42,134 nucleotides of DNA from Bryobacterales bacterium (lineage in GTDB: Bacteria > Acidobacteriota > Terriglobia > Bryobacterales > UBA6623): assembly GCA_028819575.1 (NCBI GenBank), contig JAPPLB010000071.1, forward strand, positions 1 to 42,134, given 5' to 3'. A program made the translations under genes and the position numbers. Each line of letters begins with the position of its first letter. Position 1 is the first letter of the stretch. The notes beneath the pieces are model-generated. The model worked only from the letters and a program-made list of their open reading frames with translations. It ran no database searches and was not told the origin of the DNA. Below, in pieces: positions 19,910 to 28,642 of the stretch.

Positions 19910-21155
19910 AGGCCCAGACTGGAGCTCCCTTGCAGTATTTTGACTCCTGCGGTGCTTCATACTCTACATCCAACTGCGGCGTCTCAAGCCGTTTGTGACC
20001 CTGGAAGCGAGATTCCAACGCGAAATCGAGCATGCCGCTCACAAGCAGCGTTCGCTCCACCGGATAGGTTGGCCTGCCGCTCTCGAACATCTTCTCGATC
20101 ATCTGAACGAGACAGGCGAAGTGTCCGTAGGGTTTGCCGCCCTCCAGCCACATCAGCACGGGATTCGGTTCACTCGCTCCCTTCGGCAGCACACCCACGT
20201 TGAAGTCACGGACGAGACCGTTCATCATAAACGTCGCCGCCGCCAGACCGTCGTTATAGCCAAACAAGTATGCCGTCGGTTCCTTCACGAGCGCCTTCGG
20301 GTCTCCCGGCACGCGCTTCTTGCTGACGGACAGGCAGGCGTCAAAAATCTTCTTTGCCCAAGGCGTCCGGTCAAGGAAGTTCCAGACGGCCTCGTTTTCC
20401 AGACATTCGGTCCAGGCAACACCCGTCTCGCCACCGCGCCTCCGTTCGACGACCGATTGCATCGCTTCGATCATGTGGTAACCGTACGATTCCTTGCCGC
20501 CATAGGCCACAGCTCCGGCCTTGTCCAAAGGCGTGCCCCACTCCAGGTCCCAGTCCGGGGCACGGTGCGTAACGGGTACCGACGAGCCCGCCATGAAGGG
20601 GAACTCCAGCTCTCTGGAGATCTCCACCATCCGCTTCGCCTTGATCCAACTGTATGAGAGGTGCTTGTCGTTGAACAGGGGCACTGCTTGACCCGTCCGG
20701 CGGAATGCGTCGGTGATTTCCAGGAAAAGCTCGAAGCGCGGGTAGAGCCTTTGCCCTTTGTCGTTCAGAGGGTAGTCGCCATGTTCTCCGATGAGCAGGA
20801 CTCCATCCACGGCAATCTCATCCGTTCCGAGCGTCAAGGCCTCCCAAATCGTGCGGTAGATCGGTACGTTGTGCTCTTCCGCTTTCGCCCGGCTCATGTC
20901 GTTGTCGGGCACTTGCGCGGTGTACATGGAAACAATCCGGGATCGTGGCTTTGCGGATCGGCCGTCTTGTCGAAAGCCGTCGAGATACTTGCCGACAATC
21001 ACGTCCGCGTGCGAATTGTTTCGGTATTCGGTAACGACAGCGGCGATTTTTTGGGGCGGGGAAGCGGGTGTGGCGGCCAGAGCCAAGGACTCTACTGCGT
21101 AACGACCCGCAACGCCGAGACCGACACCGGAGAGCAGAAACGAGCGACGTTGCAT
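19908..21155 (-). CDS. Exported protein of unknown family, paralog A
   Basis: This 415-residue paralog of the gene at 18414 has a leader MQRRSFLLSGVGLGVAGRYA, again Tat-like. I start it at 21155, the Met directly before the RR motif, rather than 21176. Conserved blocks with paralog B include YTAQVPDNDMSRA, GEHGDYPLNDK, FNDKHLSYSWIKAKRMVEIS and ERRRGGETGV. Charged and aromatic residues (EHGDYP, NDKHLSY) are good active-site candidates. The TAA stop lies on the edge of the inverted-repeat element. The pair looks like a tandem duplication with divergence. Confidence 0.82.
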   Translation of the reverse strand: MQRRSFLLSGVGLGVAGRYAVESLALAATPASPPQKIAAVVTEYRNNSHADVIVGKYLDGFRQDGRSAKPRSRIVSMYTAQVPDNDMSRAKAEEHNVPIYRTIWEALTLGTDEIAVDGVLLIGEHGDYPLNDKGQRLYPRFELFLEITDAFRRTGQAVPLFNDKHLSYSWIKAKRMVEISRELEFPFMAGSSVPVTHRAPDWDLEWGTPLDKAGAVAYGGKESYGYHMIEAMQSVVERRRGGETGVAWTECLENEAVWNFLDRTPWAKKIFDACLSVSKKRVPGDPKALVKEPTAYLFGYNDGLAAATFMMNGLVRDFNVGVLPKGASEPNPVLMWLEGGKPYGHFACLVQMIEKMFESGRPTYPVERTLLVSGMLDFALESRFQGHKRLETPQLDVEYEAPQESKYCKGAPVWA

Positions 21156-21214
21156 GGATAGATTATCGCGCACCACCGCCGTTCAGTGATCTGCGCCGTT
21201 GCAAACACGGCATA

Positions 21215-22690
21215 ATGGTCTCGATGACATATGAACCGACCAGAGCCGTCATCGAGTCCGTAGAAGCCGATGCAGCGGTTCTGATTCTTTTTGAAGATGA
21301 CGACGGTGACCGACCTGGTGGGCGGTTCGCCGAACTGACAGGCGGATTGATCCCCGAACTCTATGCACGAAAAGAGTTTGCCGGCAAGTTTCTGAGCAAG
21401 GCCCTGATTCATCGGCCTGCTGGCTTCCGGGCTGAACGACTGCTTCTCATCGGTGGCGGCAAGACTTCAGAGTTCGACTTGCCTTGCCTGCGGCGGGTAT
21501 CGGGAGTGGCGGTCCGCGCCTTGCGAGCCACCGCCAAGCCGACGGTTGCCTTCGATGTCCCCGGTCACAAATCATCCGAGTCAGAAATTCAAGTTATTGT
21601 CGAAGGAATGGAGCTGGCAAATTATAAAATTGACACATATAAGACCATAGATTCCGATGATAAGGGGGTTGCCGGCATCCTTCTCTGTACTCAGGAAAGT
21701 GTCGAGGCGGGGATCCTCCGAGGCGCGGCCATCGCCGGAGCCCAGAACTTCACTCGGGGTCTTGTGAACGAACCAGGGAACATCCTTACACCGACAGAAC
21801 TGGCCGCTCGCGCAACCTCCATGGCAGGAGAATCCGGGCTTGACATCGAGGTGCTGCGACAGGAGCAACTCGAAGCGTTGAAGATGAACACGCTGCTCGG
21901 CGTAGCTCAAGGCAGCGACCAGCCGCCGGCGTTGATGGTGGTGCGCTACCGGCCGCAGCACACCACCTCGGAGCACCACTTGGGACTTATCGGCAAGGCG
22001 GTGACGTTCGATACCGGAGGCATTTCACTTAAGCCCTCAAAAGACATGCACGAGATGAAGTACGACATGGCCGGTGGGGCTGCGATGCTGGGGGCGATGC
22101 GCGCATTCTCAACGATGAGGCCCGACGTGGCTGTTACGGCGGTGGTGCCGTCGGTTGAAAACATGCCTAGCGCCAGAGCACAGCGACCTGGCGACATCGT
22201 GACGTCGATGTCCGGCCAAACGGTCGAGGTCCTGAACACCGACGCAGAAGGCCGCCTGATCCTGGCAGACGCACTGACCTACGCTCAAGAACTCGGCTGC
22301 ACCCACTTGATTGATGCAGCCACATTAACGGGTTCGATTGTCGTCGCACTGGGAACCTTGCGTGTGGGTGCGTTCACGAACAATGAAGAATGGCAGTCAA
22401 GACTCCTGGCTTCGGCCGATGCCGTCGGTGAAAAGATGTGGCCGATGCCGTTGGACGACGAATACATCGACGAGTTGAAGAGTCCCATCGCCGATTTTGC
22501 AAATATCGGCTCTCGCTGGGGCGGATCGATCACAGCGGCGATGTTCCTGAAACAGTTTGCCGATCCGCTTCCCTGGGTTCATCTTGATATCGCCGGCACT
22601 GCCTGGCAGGACAAAGACGCTCCCGACCTGCCAAAGGGTCCGAGCGGCTTCGGAGTGCGGTCTCTTGTCGATCTCGCCATGAAGATGTAG
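21215..22690 (+). CDS. pepA: Leucyl aminopeptidase (M17 family)
   Basis: This 491-residue enzyme is a cytosolic two-metal aminopeptidase that removes N-terminal residues, often leucine, from peptides. The N-terminal macro-like domain is followed by the catalytic domain with GKAVTFDTGGISLKPS and the M17 signature NTDAEGRL starting at residue 341. ATGs at 21215 and 21224 are both possible; the longer frame back to 21068 overlaps paralog A on the other strand and is not homologous. It is convergent with the amidohydrolase gene, with only 18 nt between stops. Confidence 0.93.
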   Translation: MVSMTYEPTRAVIESVEADAAVLILFEDDDGDRPGGRFAELTGGLIPELYARKEFAGKFLSKALIHRPAGFRAERLLLIGGGKTSEFDLPCLRRVSGVAVRALRATAKPTVAFDVPGHKSSESEIQVIVEGMELANYKIDTYKTIDSDDKGVAGILLCTQESVEAGILRGAAIAGAQNFTRGLVNEPGNILTPTELAARATSMAGESGLDIEVLRQEQLEALKMNTLLGVAQGSDQPPALMVVRYRPQHTTSEHHLGLIGKAVTFDTGGISLKPSKDMHEMKYDMAGGAAMLGAMRAFSTMRPDVAVTAVVPSVENMPSARAQRPGDIVTSMSGQTVEVLNTDAEGRLILADALTYAQELGCTHLIDAATLTGSIVVALGTLRVGAFTNNEEWQSRLLASADAVGEKMWPMPLDDEYIDELKSPIADFANIGSRWGGSITAAMFLKQFADPLPWVHLDIAGTAWQDKDAPDLPKGPSGFGVRSLVDLAMKM

Positions 22691-22708
22691 CCACATTGAC
22701 TGCTGGCT

Positions 22709-23923
22709 TCAAGGCTTGATCGATTCCGGGATCTCCGGAGGTTGGAAGTAGTCACCGGAGGATTCGGGGCGCGGCAGAACTCCCACCTGCCGACCGCCTC
22801 GGAAGATATAGCGAGGCTCCAAGTGGTATTGCCCAGTCTCGGTAACACCGAAGGTATCCGTCAGATCAAACTCCCCCTCTTGCATCTCGAGCACGACGAT
22901 ATCAGCGTAGGCACCGGGTTTTAGAGTGCCGATCTCCTCCGGCATGCCCAGGACTTCCGCCGGCGTGCTCGTCACACGACGAACCACTTCATAGAGTTCC
23001 ATCCCGATGTGTAAGAACTTGTCCATTGTTGTGACCAAGTCGAACACCGGCCCGTGCAGATTGTACGTATGCAGATCGCTGCTAATGGTTCCGGGGAAGA
23101 CGCCTTGCTCCAAGACGGCGCGGGCCACCCGGAACGTAAAGCTTCCGCGCCCGTGACCGACATCGAGCCGCAGGCCCTGCTCGACTTTCTTACGCACCGC
23201 AGGCAGCACTTTCAAATCGTCGCTCATGATGCCCCCCGCACCGTGGCCGTGAACACAGTGTGTGAGGATGTCGCCGGGTCGCAGTTCGTCAAGAATCCGT
23301 TCCGTCGGGATGCTCGAAAGCGGCGAATGGACCATCAGAGGCAGACGCACAGCCTCCGCCGCTTCGCGAGCACGCAGCAGCGCCTGCAGTTCGTTCTTTC
23401 CGTCCGCGGCCAGGAAATTTGACAAGCGCACCTTGACACCGAGAATGCGGTCACGGTTCGCCTCGATCATCCGCACCGCAGTTTCGACGTTGGAGTAGCG
23501 CAGATCTTCCAACTCACCGAGCGGCGGAATGGTCTCCGATCCGCTGACCATCCCCATTGCAGAAATGTTCAGCAGCGCATAGAGCCGTGTCTGTGAAACG
23601 TCGATGATGAACTTGCGGAATCCCGGAAAAGTCAGTGCTCCGGATGAGCCGGCGTCGAGAACGGTGGTCACGCCTCGGGCCAGGCAGGTGGGGTCAACGT
23701 CAATGCCGTAGTGGCTGACGCCGGAAAACACGTGGACATGGAGGTCGATCAGCCCCGGCAAGACATAGAGGCCCCGAACATCGAGTGTATGCTTTGCCGC
23801 AACTCCGGACCCCGGATCGATGACGGCTGCGACCCGCCCGCCGGTGAGCGCAATGTCCTTTTGCGTATTGATACCCTGGGCGGGATCAATGAGAGTTCCG
23901 TTACGTATGATCAGGTCGTACAT
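22709..23923 (-). CDS. Amidohydrolase/deacetylase family metallohydrolase
   Basis: This 404-residue protein is a dihydroorotase-like amidohydrolase. It shows the N-terminal RNGTLIDPAQG strand, the metal-binding HxH in LPGLIDLHVHVFSG, a candidate carboxylated Lys in LGVKVRLSN, later His residues (MVHSPLS, HCVHGHG), the metal Asp in SSDLHT and the C-terminal LKPGAYADIVVLE strand. I start at 23923 because the conserved MYDLIIRNG begins there. Enzymes of this type remove N-acyl or N-carbamoyl groups. It follows ggt on the same strand after 42 nt, so an amide- or peptide-breakdown pair is likely. Confidence 0.88.
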   Translation of the reverse strand: MYDLIIRNGTLIDPAQGINTQKDIALTGGRVAAVIDPGSGVAAKHTLDVRGLYVLPGLIDLHVHVFSGVSHYGIDVDPTCLARGVTTVLDAGSSGALTFPGFRKFIIDVSQTRLYALLNISAMGMVSGSETIPPLGELEDLRYSNVETAVRMIEANRDRILGVKVRLSNFLAADGKNELQALLRAREAAEAVRLPLMVHSPLSSIPTERILDELRPGDILTHCVHGHGAGGIMSDDLKVLPAVRKKVEQGLRLDVGHGRGSFTFRVARAVLEQGVFPGTISSDLHTYNLHGPVFDLVTTMDKFLHIGMELYEVVRRVTSTPAEVLGMPEEIGTLKPGAYADIVVLEMQEGEFDLTDTFGVTETGQYHLEPRYIFRGGRQVGVLPRPESSGDYFQPPEIPESIKP

Positions 23924-23965
23924 GGTCCACCCCAATGGATAAGCCGCCCGCGGCAAGCGGCTAAG

Positions 23966-25771
23966 TTACCAGCCCATCACATAGTCGTCCTTGGCCGGAC
24001 TGACGCCACCCATCAGCACGCCGCGTTCGGAATCGATCATGACCATCTTGACCGCACCAGCGCCAGATGGCTGCTGCTGATAGGGCTGCTGCATCTCGAT
24101 CACTTCGGTGCGGTGTCCTAGCTTCGAAACTCTTTCACCCACTTCGTTCGCAAGGACTCTGGGCATCGCGAGCGTACCCTTCACTGGTTGCGGATACATC
24201 GATGCTTTGAAGCCAAAGCTCGTAACGGTCGGGGCTTCGACGGCCTGTTGTATGTTCATATCGAAGACGACGACATTCAAGAATGCCTGTAGCATCGCTT
24301 GCGGCTGATTGTCACCGCCTGGCGTGTTCCACGCCAGGTACGGCCTGCCGTTCTTGAGGGCCAGCGCCGGGTTCACGGTGTGCCGTGTGCGCTTGCCGGG
24401 GACAAGGAAGTTCACGTCGTCCTCGGCAAGGCTGAAGTACGGCATGCGGTTGTTCAGAACATAACCGCCACCCTCGACAATCATGCCGCTGCCGAAGGTA
24501 CCGTTGACGCTGTGTGTCACCGAGACCAGATTCCCGAAACGGTCAGCGATCGAGAATGATGACGTTTCCCCATCAGTGTTCTCGTACGACTTCTCAAGGG
24601 CGGCTTGTTGGCTATTGGCGTAATTGACGTCGCTGTCACCCAGGACGGCTTTGTGGTTGCGTGGGTCGCCGGGAGGTGGTGGAGGGGCCAGCGTCTTGTC
24701 CATTCGAATGAGCGATCGGCGCTGCTTGGCGTAGGCCTTCGAAAGCAAACTCTCCACAGGCATGTCCTTGGCGAACCGTGGGTCCGCGATGTACTTGTTG
24801 CGGTCCGCGAAGGCCAGCTTCAGCGCTTCGGTCACGACATGGATGTACTCGGGTGAATTGTGACCCATCTTGTCGAGCGCAAAGCCTTCAAGGATGTTGA
24901 GCGCCATCAGCATCACGATGCCCTGCGAATTGGGCGCGCTCTGATAAACCTCGAGATCGGCATAGGTGGTCTTGATCGGTTCAGCCTCCTCCGGTTCATA
25001 AGATGCCAAGTCTTCGTACCGCAATAGCCCCTTCTGTTTCTTGTAGAAATCGGCGGACAGCCGCGCCAGGCGTCCGCGATAGAAGGCCTCGGCTCCCTCA
25101 TTCGCGATCGTCTCCAAGGTATTCGCGAGATCCTTCTGCACAAACAGATCGCCGGGTTCGAAAGGCCCACCGTTCTTGAGCAGCGTCTTAACGGAGCTCG
25201 GGAACGGTGAGAGCTTTGGAATCGTCTTGCGATGGTAGCTCGACGCCCAGAACGATAAGGGATGCCCCTTGCCCGCCGCTTCGATCACGGGCTCCAGGAG
25301 TTTCTTGTACGACATCGTGCCGTACTTTTTCAGCGCCAAGTCAAAACCACCGGCCATGCCGGGAACGTCGGTCGAATAAGGTCCGGCATTGGGGATCTTG
25401 CCAAGCTTACGGTAGAACTCCGCCGTCGCGAGCTTTGGCGCAGGTCCTGTGCCATTAATGAAGATAACCCGATCTTCTTTAGCGATATACGCCAGGATGA
25501 AGCCGTCGCCGCCAATTCCAGCCTGATGCTGCTCGACGACCGTCGTCATATAGAACGAGGCCACGGCAGCGTCGATGGCATTGCCACCTGCCTCGAGAGC
25601 CTTGATGGCCGCTCGGCACTCCAGCGGGTGCTCGGCCGCAACCATGCCGTTGGTGCCCATCAGGACGGGGCGCCAGAAAGGGCGGTCGTTCGGCTTATCG
25701 GCCGTGAGGGGCACAGAGATCAACAAGCCAATGACGAGGACATGGAAACGATGACAGGCAAAGTCGAACAC
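23966..25771 (-). CDS. ggt: Gamma-glutamyltransferase
   Basis: This 601-residue, secreted N-terminal-nucleophile enzyme cleaves the gamma-glutamyl bond of glutathione and related amides. A signal-like N-terminus is followed by GTNGMVAAEHPL and GGNAIDAAVA, both family blocks. The autoprocessing nucleophile Thr is T403 in the sequence GETSSFSIAD. The small subunit then carries VNGTFGSGMIVEGGGYVLNN and NTPGGDNQPQAM. It starts with GTG, supported by AGGGAGG 7 nt upstream and a TATAAT box at 25801-25806. Paired with the downstream amidohydrolase. Confidence 0.95.
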   Translation of the reverse strand: MFDFACHRFHVLVIGLLISVPLTADKPNDRPFWRPVLMGTNGMVAAEHPLECRAAIKALEAGGNAIDAAVASFYMTTVVEQHQAGIGGDGFILAYIAKEDRVIFINGTGPAPKLATAEFYRKLGKIPNAGPYSTDVPGMAGGFDLALKKYGTMSYKKLLEPVIEAAGKGHPLSFWASSYHRKTIPKLSPFPSSVKTLLKNGGPFEPGDLFVQKDLANTLETIANEGAEAFYRGRLARLSADFYKKQKGLLRYEDLASYEPEEAEPIKTTYADLEVYQSAPNSQGIVMLMALNILEGFALDKMGHNSPEYIHVVTEALKLAFADRNKYIADPRFAKDMPVESLLSKAYAKQRRSLIRMDKTLAPPPPPGDPRNHKAVLGDSDVNYANSQQAALEKSYENTDGETSSFSIADRFGNLVSVTHSVNGTFGSGMIVEGGGYVLNNRMPYFSLAEDDVNFLVPGKRTRHTVNPALALKNGRPYLAWNTPGGDNQPQAMLQAFLNVVVFDMNIQQAVEAPTVTSFGFKASMYPQPVKGTLAMPRVLANEVGERVSKLGHRTEVIEMQQPYQQQPSGAGAVKMVMIDSERGVLMGGVSPAKDDYVMGW

Positions 25772-25778
25772 GTGCGGA

Positions 25779-25806
25779 CCTCCCTACTCGGATGGGCACC
25801 ATTATA
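25779..25806 (-). promoter_or_regulatory. Promoter -10 and ribosome-binding site of ggt
   Basis: TATAAT (25806 down to 25801) lies about 30 nt upstream of the GTG start. A strong AGGGAGG (25785 down to 25779) fixes that start. The -35 region 17 nt above (TTCGTC) is weak. Confidence 0.5.
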
Positions 25807-26034
25807 GGCACGGGACAGCCCATGACGAAGGCTAATAGTGATGGGACAAGGATCACTCCGAGAAAGCAGGAAATTTCTGGAGCGTCCCTTAATCCGCTTG
25901 CTCGCCCAACAAGACATTCGCAGCGGTGTCAAGAGAGCGAAGCAAAATCAAGAGTAAGATCGGCTCTCGGTGAAGCCGCTTTGCTAGAAGAAAGGACTCG
26001 AAGGCATAGCTCCTTCTTTTCCAGTCGATAGTCC

Positions 26035-26063
26035 TTGACGCCGCGAACGCGACGCGCTATACA
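26035..26063 (+). promoter_or_regulatory. Promoter of the sialidase gene
   Basis: TTGACG (26035-26040), a 17-nt spacer and TATACA (26058-26063) form the best sigma-70 match in the window. Transcription would start near 26070, only a few bases before the ATG at 26075, and the upstream ATG at 26063 would not be transcribed from it. Confidence 0.5.
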
Positions 26064-26074
26064 TGGCTACCGAC

Positions 26075-27244
26075 ATGCCTGCGCTTACCAGACGATTCAT
26101 CCTCACGCAGTCCTCGATGGCCCTCGCGGCATCCGCGGTCCGCTGCGGGTCCTACGATTCGGCAGATCAGCAGGCAAGCCTGAACCAAAGGCCCCTCTGG
26201 ACTGCCGGACAGGACGGCTACCACAGCTATCGTATTCCCTCACTTCTAACGACGCAGGCCGGAACTCTGCTCGCATTCTGCGAGGGGAGGAAGAACAACC
26301 GTCGCGACCACGGTGACATTGATTTAATCGTCAAGCGCAGCACCGACGGTGGAGAGACCTGGTCTCCCCATGAAATCGTCTACGAAGAAGGCGGCAGCGC
26401 GGAGATTACCATCGGGAACCCATGCCCTGTCGTGGATCAAGACACCGGGGCGATCTGGATGCCGTTCTGCCGGGACAACAAGCAAATCCTGATCACCATG
26501 AGTGACGACGATGGCTTGACGTGGTCAGCGCCGGACAACATCTCCGAAGGTGTTATCCAAAAGCATTGGGTGTGGGTGGCCACCGGGCCCGGCGTCAGCA
26601 TTCAGATGCGAAAGGGTCCTCACAAAGGGCGGCTTGTGATCCCATGCGACCACGGTGTGATGGTCGGTGAGCATCGCATCATGCATTCTCACGTTTTCTT
26701 CAGCGACGACCGTGGTGAGAACTGGCAACGGGGCGGCCTGTTGCCCGACCATACCGACGAGTCACAGGTCGTGGAATTGGCCGACGGGAGGCTGTTGCTC
26801 AACATGCGCAGCTACTGGGGCAAGGTTGCGAAGCGTGCCGACCGCCTCGGCAAGCGCGCACTTGCCTGGAGCGAGGACGGCGGTGTGACCTGGAGCGAAT
26901 TGGCTTTCGACGAAACACTGATCGAGCCCGTCTGTCAGGGCAGTTTTCTGCGCTACACGCTCGCCGCAGACAACGGCAGGAACCGTCTCTTGTTCTCAAA
27001 CCCGGCCAGCACGACCGAACGCGTGAACATGACCGTGCGCTTGAGCTATGACGAAGCGGAGTCCTGGCCCGTCGCGAAGACCCTCCACGCAGGCCCGTCT
27101 GCTTATTCTTCACTCGCGGTTCTGTCGGACCACACGATCGCGTGTCTTTACGAGCGTGGCGACGATACCGCCTACGACACTCTGACGTTGGCGCGATTTA
27201 CGCTGGATTGGCTCACCGACGGTGCAGATGGCCTGGACTCCTAG
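26075..27244 (+). CDS. Sialidase/neuraminidase family protein
   Basis: This protein of about 389 residues is a six-bladed sialidase-fold protein. It has a YRIP motif (YHSYRIPSLL) and several Asp-boxes (STDGGETW, DDDGLTW, DDRGENW, SEDGGVTW). A twin-arginine-like leader (LTRRFILTQSSMALAASA) indicates export. Sialidases remove terminal sialic acids from glycans, though many bacterial members act on other sugars. I start at 26075 because the ATG at 26063 overlaps the -10 box. The DUF1080 gene follows after 21 nt and probably shares the transcript. Confidence 0.88.
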   Translation: MPALTRRFILTQSSMALAASAVRCGSYDSADQQASLNQRPLWTAGQDGYHSYRIPSLLTTQAGTLLAFCEGRKNNRRDHGDIDLIVKRSTDGGETWSPHEIVYEEGGSAEITIGNPCPVVDQDTGAIWMPFCRDNKQILITMSDDDGLTWSAPDNISEGVIQKHWVWVATGPGVSIQMRKGPHKGRLVIPCDHGVMVGEHRIMHSHVFFSDDRGENWQRGGLLPDHTDESQVVELADGRLLLNMRSYWGKVAKRADRLGKRALAWSEDGGVTWSELAFDETLIEPVCQGSFLRYTLAADNGRNRLLFSNPASTTERVNMTVRLSYDEAESWPVAKTLHAGPSAYSSLAVLSDHTIACLYERGDDTAYDTLTLARFTLDWLTDGADGLDS

Positions 27245-27265
27245 TAGGGCCTGGGCTTACCTACA

Positions 27266-28093
27266 ATGGGGTCCATGAAACGTCGGCGGTTTCTACTCAC
27301 GGCCGCTACCTTCGTCTCCGGAGCAGCCCCTCTGGCGCGAGGCGCCGATCAGAGCCCGACTCCGGAGTTCGAGGCGCTACGGCCGTCGCTCGAAGACCCA
27401 TCGCAAGGTTGGGAATCGCTCTTCAACGGTAGGGACCTTGATCTGTGGAACCCGTTGCAGGACCCAGGCCGCGCACCCAAGCCGTTCGACTGGGAGATAG
27501 CTACCGATGTCTGGCTCGATCCCGATGATCCAAAGAAACTTGTACGTAAACGGGAGCCCTATTCAGGGAACTCACGGGCGTTCGTCAACAATCAGCGAGG
27601 TAAATCCGACAGCCCGATCACCAAGAAAAACTACGCGGACATCGAGCTATACCTCGAATCCATGGTCGCCCAAGGTTCAAACTCCGGTATCTGCATGATG
27701 GGCCTTTACGAGATTCAGATTCGCGACAGCTTTGGCCGTACCGAACTGAACTACGGCGACAACGGCGGTATCTACGCCCGCATGATCGGCGACAAGCGTG
27801 TTGGCGGCGAGCCTCCGCGCTTCAATGCCAGCCGACCTCCCGGTGAGTGGGAGAGTTTTCATGTCTGGTTCCGAGCACCACGCTACGACAGGAACGGCAA
27901 GAAGACTCAGAATGCCTCGTTCCTTCGAGTGGTTCATAACGGCCGTCGAATCCACGACGAGTTTGAACTCACCGGCTCGACCCGAGGGTGGTCGCCGTGG
28001 GAAGAAAAACCGCAAGCTCCGTTGCTGCTACAGGGCGATCATGGACCTGTGGCTTTTCGCAACGTCTATATTCGCACGCTGCGAACTACCTGA
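27266..28093 (+). CDS. Exported DUF1080 (3-keto-disaccharide hydrolase-like) protein
   Basis: This 275-residue protein has a Tat-like leader (MKRRRFLLTAATFVSGAA) and then a concanavalin-like DUF1080 domain. The opening WESLFNGRDLDLWN and the closing VAFRNVYIRTL are typical of the family. Some family members hydrolyse 3-keto-glycosides made by Gfo/Idh-type oxidases, so a link with the exported MocA-type protein at 12906 is plausible but unproven. ATG at 27275 is an alternative start. Second gene after the sialidase. Confidence 0.85.
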   Translation: MGSMKRRRFLLTAATFVSGAAPLARGADQSPTPEFEALRPSLEDPSQGWESLFNGRDLDLWNPLQDPGRAPKPFDWEIATDVWLDPDDPKKLVRKREPYSGNSRAFVNNQRGKSDSPITKKNYADIELYLESMVAQGSNSGICMMGLYEIQIRDSFGRTELNYGDNGGIYARMIGDKRVGGEPPRFNASRPPGEWESFHVWFRAPRYDRNGKKTQNASFLRVVHNGRRIHDEFELTGSTRGWSPWEEKPQAPLLLQGDHGPVAFRNVYIRTLRTT

Positions 28094-28156
28094 CGCCGCA
28101 CATCGAAATTTTCCTTCCCCCTGTGGGCATATACGCCTGCGACTGTTCTTCGAACG

Positions 28157-28390
28157 CTATTTCGGCGCCGCCCCAGGTGCAGGTGCCGGCTGCCAGTGCA
28201 TCATCAGGTAACCAACAATCAGCAGTGCTACGAGGTCTACGCCACCGCCGATGATATCCAAGGTATCCCGGCCTCTTTTTCTCGGCAGAATCAAATATGA
28301 TTTGATCCTTTCGGAATAAAGTTCCAAGTAAATATGCCCGAGCAATAGATAAGAACGTTCTTGCCGGCTAGCCCGCCTGTACCGTATCAC
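28157..28390 (-). CDS. Possible small single-span membrane protein
   Basis: The frame encodes up to 77 residues from a GTG at 28390. The C-terminal part contains a clear hydrophobic span (GGGVDLVALLIVGYLMMHW) followed by a Pro/Ala tail. A shorter version of about 45 residues from a TTG near 28291, with AAAGGA upstream, is equally plausible. I recognise no family. It stands alone on the minus strand, convergent with the DUF1080 gene. Confidence 0.45.
   Translation of the reverse strand: MIRYRRASRQERSYLLLGHIYLELYSERIKSYLILPRKRGRDTLDIIGGGVDLVALLIVGYLMMHWQPAPAPGAAPK
28290..28306. promoter_or_regulatory. 17-bp palindrome, operator-like
   Basis: ATCAAAT and ATTTGAT are perfect 7-bp inverted arms separated by ATG, AT-rich in a GC-rich context. 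It lies at the alternative start of the small membrane protein frame and could be a repressor site. Confidence 0.3.
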
Positions 28391-28554
28391 TGAGGCGAAC
28401 CGGATTCAATGTCTGTTGAAGGAGGAGATTCCTTCCTGTTTCGAGTTATCCGATGGCCGGTCAGCTTGAGATCGGCACCTCAGATCCATCGAACTGAGCT
28501 GTGGGTTTGAACCCGCGCGCATGCGCCGGCAGGGCGCGGAAACGCCCTCCAGTA

Positions 28555-28642
28555 TTTTTCTTCGCTGCCAAGGTTCAGATTCGAGTCAAGTTGACGCGGC
28601 GATCCGTTGTCCTGCTTGTCGGTCTGAGGACTTCCTCGCTAG
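28555..28642 (+). repeat. 88-bp dispersed repeat, copy A
   Basis: This stretch matches the reverse complement of 38504-38591 with about four substitutions. It ends at CTAG, whose TAG is the stop codon of the PhoD-like gene on the minus strand. The neighbouring 28500-28550 holds further inverted repeats (GGGTT/AACCC, GCGCATGCGC, AGGGCG/CGCCCT). Confidence 0.85.
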
